Of a stretch of DNA of 64,000 nucleotides, positions 1 through 17,466 are shown piece after piece. A program made the translations under genes and the position numbers. Within the stretch, counting starts at the first letter, position 1; each line of letters begins with the position of its first letter. The notes under the pieces are model-generated. The model made no database searches, was not told the DNA's origin, and was given only the letters and a program-made list of their open reading frames with translations. Source of the stretch: Pseudomonas sp. efr-133-TYG-5 (GTDB lineage Bacteria > Pseudomonadota > Gammaproteobacteria > Pseudomonadales > Pseudomonadaceae); assembly GCF_030209175.1 (NCBI RefSeq), contig NZ_JARVSM010000001.1:2170001-2234000 (forward strand), given 5' to 3'.

Positions 1-548
1 GCGCGGGCACGGTGGCCGAGGCGGGTCAACTGAATGCCGCGAATATGATCGATCGGCAGATTCGGAATGTTGACGTTCAATACCGTGCGCGGCGGCAGAT
101 CGAGCCCGGCATGGGCCTCGACCAGCTTGCGCGCAAAGTGTGCGGCGGTGGCCAGGTTGTCCACCTGCCGCGAGACCAGCGAGAAAGCGAACGACGGACG
201 CTCGAGAAAACGGCCTTCGAGGGCGGCCGCGACGGTGCCGGAATACAGCACGTCATCGCCCAGGTTGGCCCCCAGGTTGATCCCCGAGACGACCATGTCC
301 GGCTCGCGCTCAAGCAGGCCATTGAGGCCCAGGTGCACGCAATCGGTCGGCGTGCCATTCAGGCTGATGAAGCCGTTGGCCAGGTATTGCGGGTGCAACG
401 GACGGTCGAGCGTCAGCGAACTGCTGGCGCCGCTCTTGTCCTGTTCCGGGGCGATAACCACGCATTCGGTGTAATCCGCCAGCGCAGCATAAAGCGCGGC
501 AAGACCGGGTGCGGTTACCCCATCGTCGTTTGAAATCAGAATACGCAT
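1..548 (-). CDS. surE: 5'/3'-nucleotidase SurE (C-terminus cut by window edge)
   Basis: SurE is a metal-dependent phosphatase acting on nucleoside monophosphates and is often encoded near pcm, nlpD and rpoS. The 182 visible codons begin with [10 protein letters not shown], carrying the Asp-Asp metal site (D8, D9), followed by the SGASS segment near 39-43 and [13 protein letters not shown] at 88-100; these are SurE signatures. The family is about 250 residues, so roughly a quarter is missing beyond base 1. The ATG at 546-548 lies inside the end of truD (13-base overlap), which suggests translational coupling. Assignment is secure; only the end is unseen. Confidence 0.95.
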   Translation of the reverse strand, partial: MRILISNDDGVTAPGLAALYAALADYTECVVIAPEQDKSGASSSLTLDRPLHPQYLANGFISLNGTPTDCVHLGLNGLLEREPDMVVSGINLGANLGDDVLYSGTVAAALEGRFLERPSFAFSLVSRQVDNLATAAHFARKLVEAHAGLDLPPRTVLNVNIPNLPIDHIRGIQLTRLGHRAR

Positions 549-1594
549 GGGCTGTCCGTCTGCCCCACCGGCACCAGATCAACGAGTTCGCGCACCAGTA
601 CGGTGGCGAAGCATCCAGCCGGGAGGACGAATTCCAGTTGCAGAATGTCAGGCTCGGGATAATGCCACGTCAACCCGCCAATGGGCAGCCGCAGGATGCG
701 ACGTTCGTGGCTCATACCGGCGTTAATCAACCAATCGCGCAGATCCGCCTCGCGTGCGGCAATTGCCTGCTCCAGATCATGGACAACCCCGGCCGCCGGC
801 GAGTCACCTGCGCCCCACTGCGGGCCGGTCGGATGCAGGTCGAGAATCGCCAGGCGCGGGTCGCTGCACTCGGCTTCGCCGGCCGGAAAAAAACTGCGGC
901 TGTCGGTGAAGGCCAGCAGGTCGCCGACCTGCGCGCGCTGCCAGGAGCCATCGGCAACTCGCGCCGCCAGCACCTGATTGAAGAGGAAGCTGCGCGCCGT
1001 CGACAGCAGCCGCGAGCGCACATTGCGCTGCTCCGGCAACGCCTTGCGTGCCGCCCAGGCTCGGGCATCGACGACGTTGCCGCCATCATGGCCGAAGCGC
1101 TGGGCACCGAAGTAATTCGGAATGCCCTGTCTGGCGATCAGTTGCAGGCGCTCGTCGATGGCCTCCCGGTCACCGTTGAACTGAGTCAGGCGCAAGGTGA
1201 AGCCATTGGCCGAGTGCGCACCGCGCTGCAGCTTGCGCTTGTGGCGGGTGGTCTTGAGGATTTTCAGCGTATCGTTTTCCGCCGCCGACAGGTCCGGATC
1301 GGCCTTGCCCGGCAATTGCACGCTGAACCACTGCCGGGTCAACGCCTGGCGATCCTTGAGGCCGGCATAACTGACCGTGCGCAACGGCACCCCGGCAGCC
1401 TTGGCAATGCGCCGTGCGGCCTCTTCGGTATTCAAGCCGCGCTTTTCCACCCAGATCCACAGGTGTTCGCCGTCACCGCTGAACGGAATATCGAGAACCT
1501 CATCGACCTGGAAATCCTCGGCGATGGCTTTCAGTACCGCCGTACCGAGCGGCTCGCCATAGGCGCGCGGGCCGAGCAATTGCAGTTCATTCAT
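536..1594 (-). CDS. truD: tRNA pseudouridine(13) synthase TruD
   Basis: TruD isomerises U13 of tRNA-Glu to pseudouridine. The 352-residue protein shows the catalytic motif [13 protein letters not shown] with Asp81, and the later family segment [14 protein letters not shown]. Length matches the family (about 350). Its ATG (1592-1594) overlaps the ispF stop codon as ATGA, and its 3' end overlaps surE, so ispF-truD-surE looks like one coupled transcription unit. The ATG at 1588-1590 is an alternative start two codons downstream. Confidence 0.96.
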   Translation of the reverse strand: MNELQLLGPRAYGEPLGTAVLKAIAEDFQVDEVLDIPFSGDGEHLWIWVEKRGLNTEEAARRIAKAAGVPLRTVSYAGLKDRQALTRQWFSVQLPGKADPDLSAAENDTLKILKTTRHKRKLQRGAHSANGFTLRLTQFNGDREAIDERLQLIARQGIPNYFGAQRFGHDGGNVVDARAWAARKALPEQRNVRSRLLSTARSFLFNQVLAARVADGSWQRAQVGDLLAFTDSRSFFPAGEAECSDPRLAILDLHPTGPQWGAGDSPAAGVVHDLEQAIAAREADLRDWLINAGMSHERRILRLPIGGLTWHYPEPDILQLEFVLPAGCFATVLVRELVDLVPVGQTDSPCVF

Positions 1595-2064
1595 GCGCGG
1601 AGCAACAAGGCGACGGAGTGAACGGCGATGCCTTCCTCACGACCGACGAAGCCAAGCTTCTCGGTGGTGGTGGCCTTGACGTTGACTTGATCCAGTTCCA
1701 CTTGCAGATCCGCGGCAATCAGCGCGCGCATCGCTTCGATATGCGGGGCCATTTTGGGCGCCTGGGCAACGATGGTGTTGTCGACGTTGCCAACCTTCCA
1801 GCCCTTGGCATGGATCAGCCCGACGACATGACGCAACAGCACGCGGCTGTCGGCGCCCTTGAACTGCGGGTCGGTATCCGGGAAATGCTTGCCGATATCA
1901 CCCAGCGCCGCCGCGCCGAGCAAGGCATCGCTCAAGGCGTGCAGCAGGACGTCACCGTCGGAGTGAGCGAGCAGCCCGAAGCCGTGTGCGATGCGCACAC
2001 CACCCAGAGTAATGAAATCGCCTTCAGCGAAACGGTGCACATCATAGCCGTGGCCAATACGCAT
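1591..2064 (-). CDS. ispF: 2-C-methyl-D-erythritol 2,4-cyclodiphosphate synthase IspF
   Basis: IspF cyclises 4-diphosphocytidyl-methylerythritol 2-phosphate to MEcPP in the non-mevalonate isoprenoid pathway; ispD and dxr of the same pathway are also in this window. The 157-residue product starts [12 protein letters not shown], with the zinc ligands D8 and H10, and contains [20 protein letters not shown] and [10 protein letters not shown] chose the ATG at 2062-2064 because it gives the standard family N-terminus. An in-frame ATG at 2107-2109 overlaps the fghA stop codon (TAATG) and would add 15 residues, but translation would cross a terminator-like hairpin. The only purine-rich ribosome site for the chosen start lies in that hairpin's 3' arm. 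Confidence 0.95.
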   Translation of the reverse strand: MRIGHGYDVHRFAEGDFITLGGVRIAHGFGLLAHSDGDVLLHALSDALLGAAALGDIGKHFPDTDPQFKGADSRVLLRHVVGLIHAKGWKVGNVDNTIVAQAPKMAPHIEAMRALIAADLQVELDQVNVKATTTEKLGFVGREEGIAVHSVALLLRA

Positions 2065-2094
2065 AAAAAAAACGCCCCGATTTTTGTCAGGGCG
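2065..2094 (-). terminator. Terminator-like hairpin directly before the ispF start
   Basis: On the minus strand, CGCCCTGA (2094-2087) pairs with TCGGGGCG (2080-2073) around a CAAAAA loop. Eight U residues (2072-2065) follow and run straight into the ispF ATG at 2064. This has the form of an intrinsic terminator after fghA. The GGGGCG of the 3' arm is also the only Shine-Dalgarno-like sequence for ispF, so the hairpin may affect ispF translation as well. Confidence 0.75.
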
Positions 2095-2108
2095 TGATTC
2101 TACCTGCA

Positions 2109-2954
2109 TTAACCGCGCAGAGCGCGCGCGTGATGCTGCAAGTGGTCGTCAATGAAGCTGGCGATGAAGAAATAGCTGTGGTCGTAGCCTGGTTGCAGAC
2201 GCAGGGTCAGCGGATGGCCCGCCTGTCTGCTCGCCTGTTGCAGGGCTTCGGGTTTGAGCTGGGTCGCCAGGAAGTCATCGCGATCACCCTGATCGACCAG
2301 CAGCGGCAGCTTTTCGTCGGCCTCGGCGATCAACGCGCAGGCATCCCACTCTTTCCACTTCGAGCGATCTTCGCCCAGGTAGCGGGAAAACGCCTTCTGC
2401 CCCCACGGGCAATCCATCGGGTTGTTGATTGGCGAAAACGCCGACACCGACAGATAACGACCCGGGTTGCGCAAGGCGCAGACCAGAGCACCGTGACCGC
2501 CCATGGAGTGGCCGCTGATACCGCGTTTGTCCGACGCGGGAAAATGCGCCTCGACCAGTGCAGGCAATTCCTGCACCACGTAGTCATGCATCCGATAGTG
2601 CCGCGACCACGGTTCCTGCGTGGCATTCAGATAAAAGCCGGCACCGAGGCCGAAATCCCACGCGCCATCCGGATCACCCGGTACATCGGGACCGCGCGGA
2701 CTGGTGTCCGGCGCCACGATGATCAGGCCAAGCTCGGCGGCCATGCGCATCGCCCCGGCCTTCTGCATGAAATTCTCATCCGTGCAGGTCAGCCCTGACA
2801 GCCAGTACAGCACCGGCAGCTTGCCGCCCTGTTCCGCCTGCGGTGGCAGGTACACGGCAAACACCATGTCGCAGCCAAGCACGTCGGAGCGGTGGCGATA
2901 GCGCTTGTGCCAGCCGCCGAAACTTTTCTGACAGGAGATGTTTTCCAGACTCAT
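2109..2954 (-). CDS. fghA: S-formylglutathione hydrolase
   Basis: This serine esterase hydrolyses S-formylglutathione to formate and glutathione, the second step of glutathione-dependent formaldehyde detoxification. The 281-residue product has the nucleophile elbow SGHSMGG (Ser150), an Asp in DQGDRDDF (221-228) and His259 in YDHSY as the likely catalytic triad, all typical of the FrmB/FghA/esterase D family. The start [10 protein letters not shown] at 2954 matches the family; the open frame extends upstream to 3038, but that part is repeat-derived sequence. The gene lies downstream of frmA, about 96 bases apart, on the same strand. Confidence 0.95.
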   Translation of the reverse strand: MSLENISCQKSFGGWHKRYRHRSDVLGCDMVFAVYLPPQAEQGGKLPVLYWLSGLTCTDENFMQKAGAMRMAAELGLIIVAPDTSPRGPDVPGDPDGAWDFGLGAGFYLNATQEPWSRHYRMHDYVVQELPALVEAHFPASDKRGISGHSMGGHGALVCALRNPGRYLSVSAFSPINNPMDCPWGQKAFSRYLGEDRSKWKEWDACALIAEADEKLPLLVDQGDRDDFLATQLKPEALQQASRQAGHPLTLRLQPGYDHSYFFIASFIDDHLQHHARALRG

Positions 2955-2967
2955 AGGGATTCTCCCA

Positions 2968-3037
2968 GCTGCAAGCGGCCAGCTCCGAGCTTCAAGAAAA
3001 GGCAAAAGCGCACTGACTTGCAGCTTGGAGCTTGTCA
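2968..3037. repeat. AGCTT-rich inverted repeat between frmA and fghA
   Basis: Two related blocks rich in GCAAGC/AGCTT (about 2968-2997 and 3018-3037) lie in partly inverted arrangement within the 96-base frmA-fghA gap. Such AGCTTGAAGCTT-type intergenic repeats are common in Pseudomonas genomes. This family differs from the GGGAGCGAGC palindromes elsewhere in the window. It could fold in the frmA-fghA transcript, but no function is shown by the sequence. Confidence 0.5.
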
Positions 3038-3050
3038 CCTGCCACTGCTT

Positions 3051-4269
<1,219 letters not shown>

Positions 4270-5166
4270 ATGCTGGAAAACCGCTGGGAAGGCATCGACG
4301 AATTCGTCGCCGTCGCCGAATGCAGCCAATTCACTGGCGCCGCCGAACGCCTGGGCGTTTCGTCGTCGCACATCAGTCGGCAAGTCGCACGGCTGGAAGA
4401 GCGCTTGCAGACTCGCCTGCTCTACCGCAGCACCCGCCGAGTAACCCTGACCGAAGCCGGACAGACCTTTCTGCAACATTGCCAACGCCTGCAGGACGGT
4501 CGCGAAGAAGCCCTGCGCGCGGTCGGCGACCTGACCAGCGAGCCCAAAGGCATGCTGCGCATGACGTGTGCCGTGGCCTATGGCGAGCGCTTCATCGTGC
4601 CGCTGGTGACGCGCTTCATGGGCCTCTATCCGCAGCTGCGCATCGACATCGAATTGTCCAACCGCCAACTCGACCTGGTGCATGAAGGCCTGGATCTGGC
4701 GATCCGTCTGGGCCGGCTACAGGATTCTCGACTGGTGGCGACCCGCCTGGCACCTCGACGGATGTTTCTCTGCGCGTCGCCGTCCTATATCGAACGGTAC
4801 GGCCGGCCACACAGCTTGTCGGAATTGTCTCGGCACAACTGCCTGATCGGCAGTTCGGACGTGTGGCAACTGGAACAGAACGGGCGGGAATTTTCCCAGC
4901 GTGTGCAGGGCAACTGGCGCTGCAACAGCGGGCAGGCGGTACTGGATGCGGCGCTGCAAGGGGTCGGCTTGTGCCAGTTGCCGGACTATTACGTGCTCGA
5001 GCATCTGCACAGCGGTGCATTGATTTCCCTGCTGGAGGCTCACCAACCGCCGAATACGGCGGTGTGGGCGTTGTATCCGCAACAGCGGCACCTGTCTCCG
5101 AAAGTGCGCAAGCTGGTGGATTTTCTCAAGGAAGGCTTGGCCGAGCGGCCGGAGTATCGCAGCTGA
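4270..5166 (+). CDS. gfnR: LysR-family regulator, probably of the formaldehyde detoxification genes
   Basis: The 298-residue protein has an N-terminal winged helix-turn-helix (about 5-62, with AAERLGVSSSHISRQVARLE) and a LysR substrate-binding domain (about 90-290) of the CrgA/DmlR-like type. It is divergent from frmA-fghA. In P. aeruginosa the LysR gene at the same place, beside adhC and fghA, is known as GfnR, a regulator of glutathione-dependent formaldehyde neutralisation. I transfer that name by synteny and from memory. LysR membership is certain; the specific target is inferred. Confidence 0.8.
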   Translation: MLENRWEGIDEFVAVAECSQFTGAAERLGVSSSHISRQVARLEERLQTRLLYRSTRRVTLTEAGQTFLQHCQRLQDGREEALRAVGDLTSEPKGMLRMTCAVAYGERFIVPLVTRFMGLYPQLRIDIELSNRQLDLVHEGLDLAIRLGRLQDSRLVATRLAPRRMFLCASPSYIERYGRPHSLSELSRHNCLIGSSDVWQLEQNGREFSQRVQGNWRCNSGQAVLDAALQGVGLCQLPDYYVLEHLHSGALISLLEAHQPPNTAVWALYPQQRHLSPKVRKLVDFLKEGLAERPEYRS

Positions 5167-5190
5167 GTCTGGCGTTGTTTGTGCGGCCGT

Positions 5191-5287
5191 CTTCGCGAGC
5201 AGGCTCGCTCCCACAAGGGATCGGCGGTGCATGCAAATTCGGCGTCAGGCGCAAATCAAATATGGGAGCGAGCCTGCTCGCGAAGGC
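5191..5287. repeat. REPIN (paired palindromic repeat)
   Basis: Two inverted copies of the GGGAGCGAGCCTGCTCGCGAAG element (5191-5215 and 5262-5286) lie between the ends of the convergent LysR gene and ispD. Each copy is itself palindromic. Here the GTGGG ends face inward. The position suits a bidirectional transcript end, but the element is a dispersed Pseudomonas repeat. Confidence 0.85.
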
Positions 5288-5309
5288 AATCAGACAGGCG
5301 CCACAGCAA

Positions 5310-6017
5310 TCAGCGGCGATTCGCCCAGCGCTGACGCAGCCACTCCAGGTCTTCCGGCCGGGTGACTTTGAGGTTATCCGCCCGCCCTTCGATCAGGCGC
5401 GGCGCCAGACCGGCCCACTCCATCGCCGAAGCTTCATCGGTAATGAGCGCATCCGCCACCAGACTGTCGGCCAGCGCCCGGTGTAACGCACCGAGGCGGA
5501 ACATCTGCGGCGTGTAGGCCTGCCAGATCACACTGCGATCAACGGTTTCGACCACCCGGCCGTGCTTGTCGACCCGTTTCAGCGTGTCACGCGCCGGAAC
5601 CGCCAGCAGGCCGCCGACCGGGTCGTGCGCCAGCTCGGCGAGCAGTTTGTCCAGATCGTCGCGGCTCAGGTTGGGCCGGGCCGCATCGTGCACCAGCACC
5701 CAATCGTCGTCGCCGGCACCTTGGGCATGCAGATGCAGCAAAGCATTGAGCACCGAGCCGGAACGCTCGGCACCGCCGTCAACCCGCTGAATGCGCGGAT
5801 CGCTGACGCACGCCAGGTTCGGCCAGTAAGGATCATCGACAGCAAGACTGACCACCAGGCCCTTGAGGCTCGGGTGATCGAGGAAACAGCCGAGGCTGTG
5901 TTCGAGAATTGTGCGCCCGCCCAGTTGCAGATATTGCTTGGGACGGTCCGCGGCCATTCGGGCACCGACGCCCGCGGCAGGAATCACGGCCCAGAAGGCC
6001 GGTAGGGAATCGATCAT
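5310..6017 (-). CDS. ispD: 2-C-methyl-D-erythritol 4-phosphate cytidylyltransferase IspD
   Basis: IspD couples CTP to methylerythritol 4-phosphate in isoprenoid precursor synthesis. The 235-residue product contains the nucleotide-binding stretch AAGVGARMAADRPKQYLQL near residues 14-32 and the later VHDAARPN motif, as expected for the family. Its ATG overlaps the ftsB stop codon (ATGA), so the two genes are translationally coupled; ftsB-ispD adjacency is conserved in gamma-proteobacteria. Confidence 0.96.
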   Translation of the reverse strand: MIDSLPAFWAVIPAAGVGARMAADRPKQYLQLGGRTILEHSLGCFLDHPSLKGLVVSLAVDDPYWPNLACVSDPRIQRVDGGAERSGSVLNALLHLHAQGAGDDDWVLVHDAARPNLSRDDLDKLLAELAHDPVGGLLAVPARDTLKRVDKHGRVVETVDRSVIWQAYTPQMFRLGALHRALADSLVADALITDEASAMEWAGLAPRLIEGRADNLKVTRPEDLEWLRQRWANRR

Positions 6018-6292
6018 TGGGCCAACTGGTAAAGGGTTTCACCGTCCTTGACCATGCCCAGCTCATGGCGAGCCCGCTCTTCAACGGTCTCCATGCCTTT
6101 CTTCAACTCGCTGACTTCAGCGTCCATCACTCGGTTGCGCTCCAGCAGAGCTTCGTTCTCGGCGTGCTGATCGGCGATCTGCTGATTCAGCTCGGCAACC
6201 TGCGCCAGACTGCCATTGCCCACCCACAGGCGGTACTGCAGACCGGCCAGCAGCAAGAGCAAGACGAGAAACAACCAGTAAGGACTGCGCAT
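6014..6292 (-). CDS. ftsB: Cell division protein FtsB
   Basis: FtsB is a small bitopic divisome protein that forms a complex with FtsL and FtsQ. The 92-residue sequence has a short cytoplasmic N-terminus, one membrane helix (about 4-20, LFLVLLLLLAGLQYRLWVG), then a coiled coil (about 28-72, rich in heptad Leu/Val and Glu) and a short C-terminal tail. The position between eno and ispD is the usual one. Confidence 0.93.
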   Translation of the reverse strand: MRSPYWLFLVLLLLLAGLQYRLWVGNGSLAQVAELNQQIADQHAENEALLERNRVMDAEVSELKKGMETVEERARHELGMVKDGETLYQLAQ

Positions 6293-6349
6293 CGAATATC
6301 AGGTATCCAGTGAAAAAAGACAGCCACGCCAAAACTTGAAACATCTGAT

Positions 6350-6381
6350 AGCACGAAGCCTGGAAGATCCAGGCTTGTGCT
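6350..6381 (-). terminator. Hairpin between eno and ftsB
   Basis: AGCAC-AAGCCTGG and CCAGGCTT-GTGCT pair around a short AAGAT loop in the 170-base gap after eno, giving a long, nearly perfect stem. There is no clear U-run directly after it on the minus strand. It may be an attenuator or processing hairpin rather than a full terminator for eno. Confidence 0.45.
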
Positions 6382-6462
6382 GTTAAGGCATCAGATTAGT
6401 GGCAAATCCATCGCTGTCACGACTTTTCCGACACAATCCGGTGTCCTTTTATCAGTTCGCGC

Positions 6463-7890
<1,428 letters not shown>

Positions 7891-7908
7891 TTACCGGAGA
7901 AATGAGCC

Positions 7909-10644
<2,736 letters not shown>

Positions 10645-10673
10645 AGTCTACCGGAATGCACCCTTCATCTCAA
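10645..10673 (-). promoter_or_regulatory. Likely sigma-70 promoter of pyrG-kdsA
   Basis: On the minus strand TTGAGA (10673-10668) is separated by exactly 17 bases from TAGACT (10650-10645), a good match to the housekeeping consensus. The -35 abuts the tilS stop codon. Transcription would start near 10638, leaving about 248 bases of untranslated leader before the pyrG ATG at 10390. Confidence 0.6.
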
Positions 10674-11993
10674 ACCTTGATCTTCGCCAAATGGCTGCCA
10701 ATGCAATCGCCAGCCTTGCTGCGGGTCACCGTCGAGTCCCGGCAGGTTCGCCACGGCGAGCAATTCTTCGCCGCGAAACAGCAGCGGCAATCTGCCACGC
10801 ACAAACCCCGGAACTGCGCGCTCATTGAGCAGGCGCTTGAGGTCGCGATGACCGCGCCCTGGCAGATGCAGCACTTCACCGCCCTGGCGATAGCGGATGT
10901 GCAGCGGCCCTGCGGGAGTCTGACCGCTGAACATGACACGCCCGTTATCGACCAGGTGCAGTGCCTGCGCCGGCTCGCGCCACGGCGCGTCGCTCAGCGG
11001 AGTACGCAGCCACTGGTCGCGGAGAAACCAGACGCGGCCAGCACCACGATGCAGCTCACCCTCGGCCAGGCGCCACACCGGTGAAGCATCGGCAGTGGCC
11101 TCGGCGAGATTCGCCCAACCCGACCAATGGTCGGTGTCCGGCAAGCGCGTCAGTCCGGCCAGCCAATGGCTGACAGCGTTGCGCTGACGGGCGGCAGATA
11201 ACCCGGCCAGTGGCGCCAGCGCCAGCGAAGGCACCCCCAGCCAGTCGAACGCGCAGGGCGTGATGCACGGCGCCAGGTCGATGTGCGCCAGGTCTTCCAG
11301 CAAGCTCTCGGCCTCGCGCAGATGCGCCGCGCTGCGCGCCATGCTGGCCAACGCCTGCGGCCAGCGCCGGGTGATCGCCGGCAGCACCTGATGACGCAGG
11401 TAATTGCGCGAAAACTGCCGATCCTGGTTCGACGGATCCTCGACCCAGTGCAGTTGGTGCTCGCACGCATAGGCTTGGAGTTCGGCGCGACTGACGTCAA
11501 GCAACGGCCGCACCAGGCTGCCTGCCCCCAGCCGTCGCTCGGCCGGCATGCCGGACAAACCGCGCACGCCGGCGCCGCGCAGCAGACGGAACAGCAGGGT
11601 TTCGGCCTGATCGTCGCGATGCTGCCCGGTCAGCAGTGCATCGTTGCCGTGCATCGCCGCGCTGAACGCCGCATAACGCGCCTCCCGCGCGGCCCGCTCC
11701 AGGCTCGCGCCCGGCTGCACCTGCACCTGCACGACCTGCAAGGGCACGCCCCAGCCGTCGCAAATCGCCTGGCAATGCGCCGGCCACGCCTCGGCCACCG
11801 TCTGGAGACCGTGATGTACATGGATGGCACTCAGCGCCGGCAGGGCCTGGGAGTGTCCGAGGCGAACCAGCAGATGCAGGAGCACGGTGGAATCGAGACC
11901 GCCGGAAAAAGCAATGCGCCAGTGCGTGGCGGTGCGCCAGGGGGTCAGGTTGCGCAGGACTCGGGCGGGCAGATCAGCCAGGGACGGTTTCAT
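10665..11993 (-). CDS. tilS: tRNA(Ile)-lysidine synthase TilS
   Basis: TilS attaches lysine to C34 of the tRNA-Ile2 CAU anticodon, so that it reads AUA as isoleucine. The 442-residue protein carries the ATP-pyrophosphatase loop SGGLDS (30-35), HQHRDD-like TGQHRDDQAET, the RNYLRHQVLP segment, and a C-terminal substrate-recognition domain. The start MKPSLADLP at 11993 is preferred: the frame's upstream extension to 12059 is REPIN-derived sequence. The pyrG -35 overlaps its end. Confidence 0.95.
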   Translation of the reverse strand: MKPSLADLPARVLRNLTPWRTATHWRIAFSGGLDSTVLLHLLVRLGHSQALPALSAIHVHHGLQTVAEAWPAHCQAICDGWGVPLQVVQVQVQPGASLERAAREARYAAFSAAMHGNDALLTGQHRDDQAETLLFRLLRGAGVRGLSGMPAERRLGAGSLVRPLLDVSRAELQAYACEHQLHWVEDPSNQDRQFSRNYLRHQVLPAITRRWPQALASMARSAAHLREAESLLEDLAHIDLAPCITPCAFDWLGVPSLALAPLAGLSAARQRNAVSHWLAGLTRLPDTDHWSGWANLAEATADASPVWRLAEGELHRGAGRVWFLRDQWLRTPLSDAPWREPAQALHLVDNGRVMFSGQTPAGPLHIRYRQGGEVLHLPGRGHRDLKRLLNERAVPGFVRGRLPLLFRGEELLAVANLPGLDGDPQQGWRLHWQPFGEDQGLR

Positions 11994-12017
11994 TTCGCTC
12001 ACTTGGCGCCATACAAA

Positions 12018-12110
12018 TGTGGGAGCGGGCCTGCTCGCGAAAACAGCGCAACAGCCCACTCGATGGTTGGATGTTACATCGCTTTCGCGGGCAAGCCCGC
12101 TCCCACAGGG
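12018..12110. repeat. REPIN between accA and tilS
   Basis: TGTGGGAGCGGGCCTGCTCGCG (12019-12040) and its imperfect inverted partner TCGCGGGCAAGCCCGCTCCCACA (12085-12107) flank a spacer of about 44 bases. The GTGGG ends face outward, opposite to the copy at 5191. It lies in the same-strand gap between accA and tilS. Confidence 0.85.
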
Positions 12111-12139
12111 TTTCTAACGTTGGCCGCAGCGGCGTTCGA

Positions 12140-13087
12140 TCAGAGACCGTAGCTCATCAGACGCTCGTAACGACGGGCCAGCAGCGCGTCGTTGTCGAAC
12201 TTCTTCAGCATCGCCAGTTGCGAACTCAGCTCGGCGCGGATCAGCGCGGCAGCGGCCGCCGGATCGCGGTGCGCGCCACCCAGCGGCTCGTCGATCACTT
12301 TGTCGACGATGCCCAAGCCTTTCAGGCGCTCGGCGGTGATGCCCATGGCTTCAGCGGCATCCGGGGCCTTTTCGGCGGTTTTCCACAGAATCGACGCGCA
12401 ACCTTCCGGCGAGATCACCGCGTAGGTCGAATACTGCAGCATGTTCAACTGATCGCACACACCGATCGCCAGCGCACCGCCAGAACCACCTTCACCGATC
12501 ACGGTGGCGATGATCGGGGTCTTCAGGCGCGCCATCACGCGCAGGTTCCAGGCGATCGCTTCGCTCTGGTTGCGCTCTTCGGCGTCGATACCCGGGTAGG
12601 CGCCCGGGGTGTCGATGAAGGTCAGGATCGGCATCTTGAAGCGCTCGGCCATTTCCATCAGGCGGCAGGCCTTGCGGTAGCCTTCCGGACGCGGCATGCC
12701 GAAGTTGCGGCGCACCTTCTCGCGCACTTCCCGGCCCTTCTGGTGACCGATGACCATGACTGGCTGGTCTTCCAGACGCGCCACACCACCGACAATGGCA
12801 GCGTCGTCGGAGAAGTGACGATCACCGTGCAGCTCGTCGAACTCGGTAAAGATGTGGTCGATGTAGTCCAGGGTGTATGGACGTTTCGGGTGACGTGCCA
12901 GACGAGCGATCTGCCAGCTGGTCAACTTGCCGAAGATATCTTCGGTCAGCGTCTTGCTCTTGTCCTGCAGGCGGGAAATCTCATCGCCGATATTCAGCGA
13001 ATTGTCATTACCGACCAAGCGCAACTCTTCGATCTTGGCTTGCAGGTCGGCGATCGGCTGTTCGAAATCTAGAAAATTCGGGTTCAT
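12140..13087 (-). CDS. accA: Acetyl-CoA carboxylase carboxyltransferase subunit alpha
   Basis: AccA with AccD transfers carboxyl from biotin to acetyl-CoA to make malonyl-CoA, the first committed step of fatty acid synthesis. The 315-residue product begins [19 protein letters not shown] and has the crotonase-fold motifs [21 protein letters not shown] (around 155-175; residues split here as [16 protein letters not shown]) and [12 protein letters not shown]. It follows dnaE by 139 bases; the dnaE-accA order is common in Pseudomonas. Confidence 0.97.
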   Translation of the reverse strand: MNPNFLDFEQPIADLQAKIEELRLVGNDNSLNIGDEISRLQDKSKTLTEDIFGKLTSWQIARLARHPKRPYTLDYIDHIFTEFDELHGDRHFSDDAAIVGGVARLEDQPVMVIGHQKGREVREKVRRNFGMPRPEGYRKACRLMEMAERFKMPILTFIDTPGAYPGIDAEERNQSEAIAWNLRVMARLKTPIIATVIGEGGSGGALAIGVCDQLNMLQYSTYAVISPEGCASILWKTAEKAPDAAEAMGITAERLKGLGIVDKVIDEPLGGAHRDPAAAAALIRAELSSQLAMLKKFDNDALLARRYERLMSYGL

Positions 13088-13226
13088 AGGCGTCCGTCTT
13101 GGGTCGAGTCCAAAGTGAGCTTGGGCCGGCCGGTTGTCTATTCGCGCCCTACCTTAAGGGAGAGGCGCGCTGAGGTCGAGATTAAAAATTCAGGTTGCGG
13201 GCAGGCGGATTGATCGCACCTGCCGG

Positions 13227-16748
<3,522 letters not shown>

Positions 16749-16780
16749 AGTGATCCTGTCCAGTTACATAGAGACAACAA

Positions 16781-16800
16781 GGCCCGGATTGTACCGGGCC
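16781..16800 (-). terminator. GGCCCGG hairpin between rnhB and dnaE
   Basis: GGCCCGG (16781-16787) and CCGGGCC (16794-16800) pair around a six-base loop in the 76-base rnhB-dnaE gap. On the minus strand it is followed by TTGTTGT, a partial U-run, so it may end a fraction of transcripts from the lpx-rnhB genes. The loop reads TACAAT on the minus strand, which also resembles a -10 box for dnaE, though I see no good -35. Confidence 0.5.
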
Positions 16801-16824
16801 TCGAACAAAACATCAGCCTTGCGC

Positions 16825-17466
16825 CTAAACCTGCGTCAGGCCTTCCAGCGCCTCATAGGCCAGGCGCACCGGGGCGAACGAGCGCCGGTGAATCGGCGTC
16901 GGGCCAAGCCGCGCCAGGGCTTCCAGATGAACGGGCGTCGGATAGCCTTTGTGGCCGCCGATGCCATAGCCCGGGTAGATCAATTCGAACGCCGCCATCT
17001 CGCGGTCTCGGCTGACCTTGGCCAGAATCGACGCCGCGGCGATGGCCGGTACCTTGCCGTCGCCCTGCACCACCGCCTCGGCGCGCATCGGTAGTGGTGG
17101 GCAGCGGTTGCCGTCGATCATCGCCAGTTTCGGCTGGATGTGCAGCCCGGCCACCGCGCGCTGCATGGCTAGCATGGTCGCGTGGAGAATGTTCAGTTCG
17201 TCGATTTCTTCGACTTCGGCGCGGGCGATGCACCAGCTCAGCGCCTTCTCGCAGATTTCGTCGTAGAGCTTTTCGCGCCTGGCTTCGGTGAGTTTCTTCG
17301 AGTCGTTGAGCCCGAGGATCGGCCGGTTCGGATCGAGGATCACCGCCGCGGTGACCACCGCACCGCACAACGGGCCACGACCGACTTCGTCAACGCCGGC
17401 CACCAGTTCTTCGACTTCGGCGACCAGGGTGAAATCCAGGCCCATCTGCATGACTTGCTTGCTCAT
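16825..17466 (-). CDS. rnhB: Ribonuclease HII
   Basis: RNase HII cleaves RNA in RNA-DNA hybrids, including single embedded ribonucleotides. The 213-residue product has the catalytic [15 protein letters not shown] segment (Asp and Glu of DEVGRG), [12 protein letters not shown] and [14 protein letters not shown], all RNase HII hallmarks. The ATG at 17466 overlaps the lpxB stop as ATGA; ATGs six and eight codons in (MQMGLDFTL) are possible alternatives. Confidence 0.95.
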   Translation of the reverse strand: MSKQVMQMGLDFTLVAEVEELVAGVDEVGRGPLCGAVVTAAVILDPNRPILGLNDSKKLTEARREKLYDEICEKALSWCIARAEVEEIDELNILHATMLAMQRAVAGLHIQPKLAMIDGNRCPPLPMRAEAVVQGDGKVPAIAAASILAKVSRDREMAAFELIYPGYGIGGHKGYPTPVHLEALARLGPTPIHRRSFAPVRLAYEALEGLTQV

